Shown here in pieces: positions 1-5,570 of a stretch of DNA of 5,570 bases. The DNA comes from Pseudomonadota bacterium (GTDB taxonomy: Bacteria > Pseudomonadota > Gammaproteobacteria > Steroidobacterales > Steroidobacteraceae): the NCBI GenBank assembly GCA_021850555.1, contig JAJZLX010000734.1, positions 1 to 5,570 on the forward strand. Direction: 5' to 3'. The position numbers were made by a program, and so were the translations under genes. Below the pieces are notes generated by a model. That model saw nothing but the letters and a program-made list of their open reading frames with translations, was not told the origin of the DNA and ran no database searches. How positions within the stretch are numbered: position 1 is the first letter of the stretch; each line of letters opens with the position of its first letter.

Positions 1-1058
1 GTCTCGAACAGGCCCATCTGCCGGGCCGGCGAGAGCCCCCCGAGCACCACCCCCAGCAGGCGCAGTTTGGCACCACGGTGCTCGGCCAGCCAGCGCCGCA
101 ACAGATCCCGGGCCACGTCGCGGATCATGCGCTCCGCCTGCGTCGGCGGGGCGATCGCCTGCTGCCGCGTGAACGTGGTGAAGTCGTGGCAGCGGATCTT
201 CACGCCGATCCGGGCCGTCATCAGTCCTTTGTGGCGCAGCCGCTGGCAGGCGGTTTGCGCCAGGCTGCACAGGTGGGTGTCGAGCGCCCGCGGATCCTGA
301 AGGTCGCGTGCAAAGGTATCTTCGGCGCTGAGTGACTTTTCTTCCAGATCCGTCAGTACCGGCCGCTCATCCACACCGGCGGCTCGTTCGCGCATACGAG
401 AGGCGTCCCGCCCGAACAGCTGCCACAGCAGCGTATCCGGCGCGCCGCGCAATTGCCCGAGCGTGCGCACTCCAGCCGCCTCGACTTTCTCGCCGAGCTT
501 GCGCCCGAGGCCGGGCAGCCGCCGGACCGACAACGGATCGAGGACCTCGCGGACGCGTTCGGCCGGCACGACGGTCAGTCCATCCGGCTTCTCGAGATCG
601 GAGGCGATCTTCGCGACCAGCTTGTTGGTCGCTACGCCAACGGAGGCGGTCAGTCCGGTACGTGAGCGAATCTCGTCCTTGATGCGCCGGGCGATGGCCG
701 GCGGCTTCCCGAGCAACGCGATGCTGCCGCTCACATCGAGAAACGCCTCGTCGAGCGACAAGCCCTGAACCAGCGGCGTGATCTCATGGAACACCGCGAA
801 CACCTGCCGCGAGACTTCCCGGTAGCGCGTCATGTGCGGGGGAACGCATATCGCCGCCGGACACAGCCGTAGCGCCGTGCTCATCGGCATGGCCGAGCGC
901 ACGCCGAACCGGCGGACCTCGTAGCTGGCCGCCGCGACGACGCCGCGAGGGCCGGCATGTCCGACCACCACGGGCTTGCCGGCAAGCTCCGGCCGGTCAT
1001 GCTGCTCCACGGACGCGAAAAACGCGTCCATGTCGACATGCAAAATGGCGCGGATCAT
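1..1058 (-). CDS. dinB: DNA polymerase IV (DinB), Y-family translesion polymerase; C-terminus at window edge
   Basis: Error-prone Y-family polymerase that extends past lesions and misaligned primers, acting at the replication fork through the sliding clamp. The 352 visible codons have no stop; E. coli DinB has 351 residues, so at most a few residues are missing. Seen in order: the palm start with VDMDAFF (D9, first metal ligand; F14 at the steric-gate position), the fingers with YEVRRFGVRSAMP (residues 46-58), the catalytic SLDEAFLDV (D103, E104), SVGVATNKLVAKIASD (139-154), a helix-hairpin-helix LPGLGRKLGEKV (181-192), then the little-finger domain. It ends in QMGLF (347-351), the QxxLF form of the beta-clamp binding motif. 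The ATG at 1058 is chosen because the next ATG, codon 10, would remove D9. No purine-rich ribosome-binding site precedes it; the upstream bases are CCCCTCC-like. It lies 25 bp after the DUF3667 remnant, so it is probably read from the fadE transcript. No LexA box was recognised. Identity is secure. Confidence 0.97.
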   Translation of the reverse strand, partial: MIRAILHVDMDAFFASVEQHDRPELAGKPVVVGHAGPRGVVAAASYEVRRFGVRSAMPMSTALRLCPAAICVPPHMTRYREVSRQVFAVFHEITPLVQGLSLDEAFLDVSGSIALLGKPPAIARRIKDEIRSRTGLTASVGVATNKLVAKIASDLEKPDGLTVVPAERVREVLDPLSVRRLPGLGRKLGEKVEAAGVRTLGQLRGAPDTLLWQLFGRDASRMRERAAGVDERPVLTDLEEKSLSAEDTFARDLQDPRALDTHLCSLAQTACQRLRHKGLMTARIGVKIRCHDFTTFTRQQAIAPPTQAERMIRDVARDLLRRWLAEHRGAKLRLLGVVLGGLSPARQMGLFE

Positions 1059-1083
1059 GGCGGAGGGGTCGGGCGCGCGGCAC

Positions 1084-1445
1084 TCAGAGCGTGAGGAAAC
1101 CGTAGGTTGCGACAACCGCGAACAGCAACGCAAACGCGGTCAGGTAGCCCAGCGAGATCACGACGAGCTTTGCGAGGGTGCGCCCCCGGCTGTCCCGATA
1201 CACACGCCGCATCGCCAGGTAGAAGTAAACCAGCGTGTACGTGAATCGGCATGCGTCAGGTCCTCGGTGGCTTCCTGAATGAAATGCCGCAAGGAGCGCA
1301 CCGGGTGCGCGTGATAGCGCTGTCCGCACGCGCTGCAGAACGGTCCGGTGAGAATCGTTCCGCAATTGGCGCAGGCGCAGCCCGGCGGGATCTCCGGTCC
1401 GCCCGTGGCCGCAGTTGCGGCGGCGTGTCCGCAGATGCTGTTCAC
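1084..1445 (-). pseudogene. DUF3667-family membrane protein remnant: internal deletion plus frameshift
   Basis: Begins with GTG at 1445, overlapping the fadE stop. That frame gives about 69 family-like residues: a zinc-ribbon CANC..FCSACGQ (paired cysteines) and then HFIQEATEDLTHADSR, the usual opening of DUF3667 proteins. It then loses sense and stops at 1158. From about 1245 a different frame, ending at the stop at 1084, reads as the family's C-terminal end: FTYTLVYFYLAMRRVYRDSR followed by a hydrophobic helix (KLVVISLGYLTAFALLFAVV). From memory, intact relatives have roughly 240-350 residues with several membrane helices between these two parts; here the two parts total about 122 residues and abut within about nine bases. 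Seen: the two halves and the frame change. Inferred: one deletion not divisible by three. As it stands the product would be a 95-residue protein with zinc ribbon and an out-of-frame tail. The function of DUF3667 is not known. The family call rests on pattern memory. Confidence 0.78.
1442..1445 (-). promoter_or_regulatory. GTGA stop/start overlap coupling fadE to the DUF3667 remnant
   Basis: The GTG start (1445-1443) and the fadE TGA stop (1444-1442) share two bases. No Shine-Dalgarno sequence precedes the GTG; the upstream bases are entirely C/G-rich. This is the usual layout for translational coupling, where ribosomes finishing the first gene reinitiate on the second. It also supports the GTG as the true start of the downstream frame. 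Confidence 0.6.
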
Positions 1446-3985
1446 GCGGGCCGGGCCGGCGCGCCGGCGCGCGGCGGCTGCGGGTTCGCCTGCCTGCCGA
1501 GCTCGTGCGGGGCGAAGTCATCGACATGAATGAGATTCATGACCTTGCGGTCGTACTCGTGCAGGGCCTGTGCCTCGGTCGCGGTGAGGATTCCGGCCGC
1601 GAGCGCCTGGTCGATTTGCCCGGGCAGGTCCAGCGCGGTGATTCGTCCGGTCTTGACGCCCTCGACACGAATGCGCTTTTCGATGGGCTCCATCTGGATG
1701 GCGAGCGCCAGAGCCTCGCCGAGCAGGCCCAGAGGATTGTCCGGCTGGACGGTCGTGTAGATGAACTGGCCCAGCCGCTCGCGCGCTTCGCTCGGCTGCG
1801 TGAGTCGCTCGGCGACTTGCCGGCCGAGCCGGTCGGATGGCGACGAATAATGCCGGCCGCGCGGAAAGACCACCACCCACATCAGCCCCGCGAGCAGGCG
1901 GTTCGGGAAGTTGCGCAGGAACCCGTGCAGCTGCTCCTGGGCGTGATACAACAGATTGCGGCAGGCCCACTCGACGATGGGCAGGTCCTCGGCCGGTCGG
2001 CCCTGATTCTCGTGATGCTTCAGCACCATCGAGGCCAGGTACATCGCCGACAGCACATCGCCGAGCCGCGCCGAGAGATTCTCTTTCTTCTTCAAGTATC
2101 CGCCGAGCGTCAGCATTGCCACATCCACCGTGAAGGCGAACGAGGCGCTGAAGCGTACGATGTGCTGGTAGTAGCGCGCGGTCGGGCCGCTGACCGGCGA
2201 GCGGGTGAAACGCGCGTGGGTCAGTGCCATGACGAGCGATCGCACCGCGTTGGAGATCGTGAAGCCGCTGTGACCGAACAGGGCGCGATCGAACTCCTCG
2301 ATGCCGCGTACGTGGTCCGGATTACGGGCCGCGTTCATCTCGCGCAGTACGAACGGATGACAGCGGACCGCGCCCTGCCCGAAAATGATCAAACTGCGGG
2401 TCAGCAGGTTGGCGCCTTCGACCGTGATCGCCACCGGTACACACTGGTGGCCGCGCGCCAGATAGTTCTTCGGACCGAGGCAGATGCCTTTGCCGCCGTG
2501 CACGTCCATGGCGTCGTTGGCGACTTGCCGCCCCATCTCGGTGACGTGGTACTTGAGCATTGCCGAGGGAACCGAGGGCTTCTCGCCCCCGTCGATTGCG
2601 CCGGCGGTGACCGAGCGCGCCGCATCCATCGTGTACGTAAGCCCGGCCATGCGCGCGAGCACCGCCTCGACGCCCTCGAACCGCCCCACCGGCATGTTGA
2701 ATTGCCGGCGGATGCGGGCGTATGCGCCGCTCGCCCATACCCCGGCCTTGGCGCCGCCCGTGGCGTTGGACGGCAGCGAGATGCACCGCCCGACCGAAAG
2801 TTGCTCCACCAGCATGCGCCAGCCGGTGCCGGCCATCTTCGGGCCGCCGATGATGAAGTCGAGCGGCACGAATACATCATGTCCCTGGATCGGGCCGTTC
2901 TGGAACGGGATGTTGACGGGAAAGTGCCGCCGGCCGATGCTGATGCCGGGTATGTCGCGCGGGATCAACGCGCAGGTGATGCCCACATCAACCGGTCCGC
3001 CCAGGAGCTGTTCCGGATCGAACAGCCGGAAAGCCAGTCCGATGACCGTGGCAATCGGCGCCAGAGTTATGTAGCGCTTGGAGAAGTTGAGCCGCATCCC
3101 GAGCACGTCCTGGCCTTGCCATGTACCCCGGCAGACGACGCCGGTGTCCGGGATGGAGGCGGCGTCGGAGCCGGCGCGCGGTCCCGTGAGAGCGAAGCAC
3201 GGCACTTCCTCGCCGCGCGCCAGGCGCGGCAGATAGTAGTTCTTCTGCTCGTCGGTACCGTAATGATTGAGTAACTCGGCGGGGCCGAGCGAATTCGGCA
3301 CCGCGATGGTGGAGGATGCGGTCGTGCTGCGGCTGGCGACCTTGGTGAGCACGCACGAGTGCGCGTAGGCGGAGAACTCCAGTCCGCCGTAGCGCTTTGG
3401 AATGATCATCGCGAAGAACCCGCGCGACTTGATGAAATCCCACACCTGCGCAGGCAGGTCGCCGATTTCATGCGTGATTGCCCAGTCATCGAGCATCTCG
3501 CAGAGCTGTTCGCATGGTCCGTCGAGGAACGCCTGCTCCTCGGCGCTCAGGCGCGGCGGTCGGGCGGTGAGCAGCTTCGACCAGTTGGGCGCGCCGGTGA
3601 ACAGCTCTCCATCCCACCAGACCGTGCCGGCTTCGAGCGCCTCACGCTCGGTTTGCGACATTGGCGGCAGCAGCCTGCGGTAGGTCCGCATGAAGGGGCG
3701 CGTGATCAGCGCCTTGCGCAGCCAGCGCACGTTCAGCAGCCACAACGCCCCCAGCGACAGCCACAGAAACCCCTTCCATGTGGCACCCGCCGCGCTGTTC
3801 GCGCCGAAGTAGCTGTACGCGATCAGCAGCACGGTGAACGTGGCGGTGAAGGCCAGCAGCGACAGCCGCCGGTAGGCCAGGTAGAGCACGGCGGCGATAA
3901 ACAGGAGGGTGATGATGCCCCCCGCCTGGGTCACGGCATACGCGATGGCCGCGGCCGCAATCAACGCGAGGAGTGCACCCAGCAT
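1442..3985 (-). CDS. fadE: Acyl-CoA dehydrogenase FadE, membrane-anchored, first step of fatty-acid beta-oxidation
   Basis: FAD enzyme that oxidises acyl-CoA to trans-2-enoyl-CoA, passing electrons to the respiratory chain, probably at the inner face of the cytoplasmic membrane. At 847 residues it is slightly longer than E. coli FadE (814) and matches it throughout. Residues 1-86 hold three or four hydrophobic helices. Then come the family block PPMSQTEREALEAGTVWWDG (107-126), the acyl-CoA dehydrogenase N-terminal domain with AMIIPKRYGGLEFSAYAHS (192-210) and NSLGPAELLNHYGTDEQK, the middle beta domain with FALTGPRAGSDAASIPDTG (264-282), and the helical C-terminal domain with TVEGANLLTRS (521-531), where E523 aligns with the catalytic-base loop of the superfamily. 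The C-terminal half has the FadE-only region (RYYQHIVRFSASFA, GRHYSSPSDRL, VDDFAPHEL). The ATG at 3985 follows AAGGAG (3996-3991) with 5-base spacing, a strong start. Oddity: GPRAGSD where E. coli has SPEAGSD, an Arg for Glu. The Pro/Ala-rich tail (834-847) is unique. Confidence 0.97.
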   Translation of the reverse strand: MLGALLALIAAAAIAYAVTQAGGIITLLFIAAVLYLAYRRLSLLAFTATFTVLLIAYSYFGANSAAGATWKGFLWLSLGALWLLNVRWLRKALITRPFMRTYRRLLPPMSQTEREALEAGTVWWDGELFTGAPNWSKLLTARPPRLSAEEQAFLDGPCEQLCEMLDDWAITHEIGDLPAQVWDFIKSRGFFAMIIPKRYGGLEFSAYAHSCVLTKVASRSTTASSTIAVPNSLGPAELLNHYGTDEQKNYYLPRLARGEEVPCFALTGPRAGSDAASIPDTGVVCRGTWQGQDVLGMRLNFSKRYITLAPIATVIGLAFRLFDPEQLLGGPVDVGITCALIPRDIPGISIGRRHFPVNIPFQNGPIQGHDVFVPLDFIIGGPKMAGTGWRMLVEQLSVGRCISLPSNATGGAKAGVWASGAYARIRRQFNMPVGRFEGVEAVLARMAGLTYTMDAARSVTAGAIDGGEKPSVPSAMLKYHVTEMGRQVANDAMDVHGGKGICLGPKNYLARGHQCVPVAITVEGANLLTRSLIIFGQGAVRCHPFVLREMNAARNPDHVRGIEEFDRALFGHSGFTISNAVRSLVMALTHARFTRSPVSGPTARYYQHIVRFSASFAFTVDVAMLTLGGYLKKKENLSARLGDVLSAMYLASMVLKHHENQGRPAEDLPIVEWACRNLLYHAQEQLHGFLRNFPNRLLAGLMWVVVFPRGRHYSSPSDRLGRQVAERLTQPSEARERLGQFIYTTVQPDNPLGLLGEALALAIQMEPIEKRIRVEGVKTGRITALDLPGQIDQALAAGILTATEAQALHEYDRKVMNLIHVDDFAPHELGRQANPQPPRAGAPARPA
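1455..1468. repeat. 14-bp GC-only palindrome in the end of fadE
   Basis: GCCGGCGCGCCGGC is a perfect palindrome within the codons of the Ala/Pro/Arg-rich FadE tail, 10 bases ahead of the GTG start of the next frame. In mRNA its half-sites could pair, or fold the stretch where a ribosome-binding site would lie, making reinitiation dependent on ribosomes arriving from fadE. At this GC content short GC palindromes are common, so chance is a real alternative. Confidence 0.35.
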
Positions 3986-4049
3986 GGAAACTCCTTCAAT
4001 CCGCCTTGTTCATGAGCGTCTGCAGTCTGTCCGGACCCCCTCGATCGCG

Positions 4050-4062
4050 ACAGGGGACCTGT
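4050..4062. promoter_or_regulatory. Possible operator dyad upstream of fadE
   Basis: ACAGG-GGA-CCTGT is a perfect 5-bp inverted repeat with a 3-bp spacer, ending 65 bp upstream of the fadE ATG. The half GGACCTGTT (4055-4063) resembles one half of the fatty-acid regulator FadR operator as I remember it, but the other half does not match at all. It could bind a repressor of fatty-acid genes or be chance. I found no convincing -35/-10 pair in this gap to position it against. Confidence 0.2.
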
Positions 4063-4106
4063 TGCGCAATGCCACGGCAGACACTGTGCCGGCCAGCGCG
4101 CTTCAC

Positions 4107-4132
4107 ATCGTTAACGATCGCTCGCGGCGATC
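4107..4132 (-). terminator. Overlapping palindrome and stem-loop after mdh; weak terminator candidate
   Basis: Reading away from mdh, GATCGC-CGCGA-GCGATC (4132-4116) forms a 6-bp stem with a 5-base loop, beginning 11 bases after the stop codon. It shares its last bases with a perfect 12-bp palindrome, ATCGTTAACGAT (4118-4107). The two foldings exclude each other. No run of T follows on the transcribed strand, so an intrinsic terminator is doubtful; a partial terminator, an mRNA 3' stabiliser or a protein-binding dyad are alternatives. Confidence 0.3.
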
Positions 4133-4143
4133 TTCGGGGAGGC

Positions 4144-5124
4144 TCAGCCGAGCAGCGACTTCACTCCCTCGCGTTCCTCGCGCAGCTCGGCGAGCGTCGC
4201 GTCCATGCGCTTGCGGCTGGCGGCATCGATCTGCAAGCCCGTCACGATACGGTACTCGCCATTGTGCGTGGTGACCGGATAGGAATAGATCACGCCTTCC
4301 GGGATGCCGTAGCTGCCGTCGGATGGAACCGACATGCTCACCCAGTCCCCCTCCCGCGTGCCGTTCACCCATGTATGGACGTGGTCGATCGCGGCCGAGG
4401 CGGCCGAGGCGGCCGACGAGGCGCCCCGCGCCTTGATGACGGCCGCGCCACGCTGTTGAACCACCGGGATGAAGGTCTGCTCTACCCAGGCGTCATCCAC
4501 CAGCGAACGGGCGGGTTTGCCGCCGACCAGTGCGTGGTTGATGTCCGGGTATTGTGTCGAGGAATGATTGCCCCAGACCGTCATGCGCCGGATGTCGCGC
4601 GTGTGCGCGCCGGTCTTCTCGGCGAGCTGTGAGAGGGCGCGATTGTGGTCAAGCCGGGTCATCGCGGTGAAATTGCGCGGATTCAGATCCTTGGCGTTGG
4701 CGCGCGCGATCAGCGCATTGGTGTTGGCCGGGTTGCCCACCACCAGTACCTTGACGTTGCGATCGGCGACCTCGTTGAGGGCTTTCCCTTGCGCAGAGAA
4801 GATCTGGGCGTTGGCGAGCAGCAGGTCCTTGCGCTCCATGCCCGGTCCGCGCGGGCGCGCGCCGACCAGCAGCGCCACGTGGCAGTCGCGAAACGCGACC
4901 TTGGCATCGTCCGTGGCGATGATCCTGTTCAGACCCGCGAACGCGCAATCGGCGAGCTCCATCACGACCCCGTTGAGCGCCGGCAGCGACGGGGTGATCT
5001 CCAGCAGATGCAGATTGATGGGCTGATCCGGTCCCAGCAGCTGCCCGGAGGCGACGCGGAATGCGAGGGCATAGCCGATCTGGCCGGCGCCGCCCGTGAT
5101 CGCGACATTCAATGCGGGTTTCAT
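4144..5124 (-). CDS. mdh: NAD-dependent malate dehydrogenase
   Basis: Cytoplasmic enzyme interconverting malate and oxaloacetate with NAD, in the TCA and glyoxylate cycles. Its 326 residues are the normal length for the bacterial type related to eukaryotic cytosolic MDH. Visible: the Rossmann nucleotide loop [18 protein letters not shown] (10-27), E42 at the end of the second strand where an acidic residue favours NAD over NADP, the mobile active-site loop [12 protein letters not shown] (89-100) with the substrate-binding arginines R92 and R98, NPANTNA (131-137), LDHNRA (158-163) with D159 and R162, the catalytic histidine H187 in WGNHSS, and the C-terminal [13 protein letters not shown]. All key residues are present. 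The ATG at 5124 is two codons before the first beta-strand; GAAGGA lies about 11 bases upstream, rather far but usable. A 9-bp near-repeat (GCGGCCGAG, 4391-4416) encodes SAASAASAA, a Ser/Ala stretch normal for this family. It is separated by 148 bp from the EAL gene and by 158 bp from fadE, so it is probably its own transcription unit or heads one with fadE. Confidence 0.97.
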   Translation of the reverse strand: MKPALNVAITGGAGQIGYALAFRVASGQLLGPDQPINLHLLEITPSLPALNGVVMELADCAFAGLNRIIATDDAKVAFRDCHVALLVGARPRGPGMERKDLLLANAQIFSAQGKALNEVADRNVKVLVVGNPANTNALIARANAKDLNPRNFTAMTRLDHNRALSQLAEKTGAHTRDIRRMTVWGNHSSTQYPDINHALVGGKPARSLVDDAWVEQTFIPVVQQRGAAVIKARGASSAASAASAAIDHVHTWVNGTREGDWVSMSVPSDGSYGIPEGVIYSYPVTTHNGEYRIVTGLQIDAASRKRMDATLAELREEREGVKSLLG

Positions 5125-5155
5125 GGTGAGTCGAGTCCTTCGAGGAAAGCGTGTG

Positions 5156-5161
5156 ATTCTA
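5156..5161 (-). promoter_or_regulatory. Possible -10 box for mdh
   Basis: On the minus strand TAGAAT sits 31 bases before the mdh ATG, five of six matches to the sigma-70 -10 consensus, in an otherwise GC-rich gap. About 17 bp upstream is only GATAAA/TGATAA (5184-5178), a poor -35 match, and there is no extended -10 TG. Transcription would start near 5149, giving a leader of about 25 bases. Location is sensible, evidence is thin. Confidence 0.3.
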
Positions 5162-5217
5162 GCGCCGAGAGCTCCCGTTTATCATCCCATCCCGAATCGA
5201 GCCGCAGCCGCACCGCG

Positions 5218-5245
5218 CCGCCTCGACGCGTTCCGTTCGAGGCGG
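5218..5245 (-). repeat. Perfect 9-bp inverted repeat between the EAL gene and mdh
   Basis: CCGCCTCGA (5218-5226) and TCGAGGCGG (5237-5245) are exact reverse complements around a 10-base loop. On the transcribed strand the hairpin begins 27 bases after the EAL gene stop, a fitting place for a terminator, but the following bases are GC-rich with no T-run. It may act as a factor-dependent terminator or an mRNA 3' end stabiliser; it also lies upstream of the possible mdh promoter. Confidence 0.4.
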
Positions 5246-5272
5246 TGCCCGGGCCATGAGGACTCCAGCGCC

Positions 5273-5570
5273 TCAGGCCGGCTGGTCGAGCGCGCCCGCC
5301 GGGCGCAGCAGCTGGCCGAACGGGGCGCCGGAGCTGGCTTGCCGCTGCAGCAGCACGAGCAGCTCCTCCACGGCGCAAGGCTCGCCGAACAGCCTCCCCT
5401 GTACTTGGTTGCAGCCGTTGCGCCGCAGGAAATCCAACTGATCCTGCGACTCCACTCCCTCGGCAACCACCACCATGCCGAGGCTGTGGCCCATCTCGAT
5501 GATGGTGCGGACCAGAGTGGCGTTGCCGGTGTTCATGCCCACGTCGCGCACGAACGACTGATCGATCTTG
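5273..5570 (-). CDS. EAL-domain protein, C-terminal fragment (cyclic-di-GMP phosphodiesterase family)
   Basis: Only the last 98 complete codons are in the window; the N-terminus and any GGDEF, PAS or receiver domain lie outside. EAL domains hydrolyse the second messenger cyclic-di-GMP to pGpG at a two-metal site. The fragment opens with KIDQSFV, the conserved strand of the second half of the EAL barrel (metal and catalytic Lys/Asp region), continues with the helix NATLVRTIIEMGHSLGM, then VVAEGVES (residues 35-41, with the conserved Glu), and the last barrel block LRRNGCNQVQGRLFGEP (48-64). Two common residues differ: GCN for the usual GCD, and QGR for the usual QGY. About 20 residues of Ala/Gly/Pro-rich tail follow the domain. 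The ligands visible are intact, so activity is plausible, but the EAL motif itself cannot be seen. The gene ends 148 bp before mdh with no evident functional link. Confidence 0.93.
   Translation of the reverse strand, partial: KIDQSFVRDVGMNTGNATLVRTIIEMGHSLGMVVVAEGVESQDQLDFLRRNGCNQVQGRLFGEPCAVEELLVLLQRQASSGAPFGQLLRPAGALDQPA

Noticed and set aside
332..682. Open frame on the plus strand opposite dinB
   Set aside because: Shadow of dinB. The minus strand reads through as DinB without interruption and the plus-strand translation is Arg/Ala-rich and featureless.
1415..3274. A 619-codon open frame on the plus strand, antisense to fadE
   Set aside because: It is codon-aligned with fadE in mirror image. 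It stays open because fadE hardly uses TTA, CTA or TCA codons, which are rare at this GC content. Its translation is rich in Arg, Ala and His and shows no domain.
3986..4143. Search for a small gene or a clear sigma-70 promoter in the mdh-fadE gap
   Set aside because: No minus-strand start with a ribosome-binding site other than that of fadE, and no acceptable -35/-10 pair was found.
4391..4416. Nearly three copies of GCGGCCGAG as a possible microsatellite or slippage site in mdh
   Set aside because: The encoded Ser/Ala stretch ([16 protein letters not shown]) is normal for this MDH family, so the repeat follows from protein sequence and codon choice.
4645..5259. Open frames on the plus strand opposite mdh (also 3973-4632)
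   Set aside because: Shadow frames of mdh and the gap beside it in GC-rich DNA; low-complexity Arg/Ala composition and no family resemblance, while the minus strand encodes a complete MDH.

Overview
The window is a GC-rich stretch of bacterial chromosome, almost wholly coding. Every gene I can support lies on the minus strand, so transcription runs from high to low coordinates. The proteins look gammaproteobacterial: a long, membrane-anchored FadE-type acyl-CoA dehydrogenase very close to the Escherichia coli protein, the roughly 326-residue type of NAD malate dehydrogenase shared with Xanthomonas and Burkholderia relatives, and a chromosomal DinB with a C-terminal clamp motif. I cannot name a genus. 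I see no insertion sequence, phage gene, CRISPR array, tRNA or rRNA.

In transcription order: (1) 5570-5273 is the C-terminal end of an EAL-domain (cyclic-di-GMP phosphodiesterase) protein whose start is outside the window. (2) 5272-5125 is a 148-bp gap with a perfect 9-bp stem inverted repeat and a possible -10 box for the next gene. (3) 5124-4144 is malate dehydrogenase. (4) 4143-3986 is a 158-bp gap with overlapping palindromes just after mdh and a small dyad that could be an operator for fadE. (5) 3985-1442 is fadE. (6) 1445-1084 is what appears to be a broken DUF3667-family membrane-protein gene, joined to fadE by a GTGA start/stop overlap. (7) 1058-1 is dinB (DNA polymerase IV), complete except for at most the last few residues.

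fadE, the DUF3667 remnant and dinB are packed as one transcription unit (4-bp overlap, then a 25-bp gap). Malate dehydrogenase and FadE are linked metabolically (fatty-acid oxidation gives acetyl-CoA that feeds malate-forming cycles), but the 158-bp gap between them gives no proof of cotranscription. The DinB and EAL genes have no obvious functional link to them.

The most notable observation is the DUF3667 remnant. A recognisable N-terminal zinc-ribbon half and a recognisable C-terminal membrane half lie in different frames, joined within about nine bases near 1239-1247, with the middle of the protein absent. This looks like an internal deletion that also shifted the frame. I found no convincing novel biological system; the rest is ordinary core metabolism and DNA repair.
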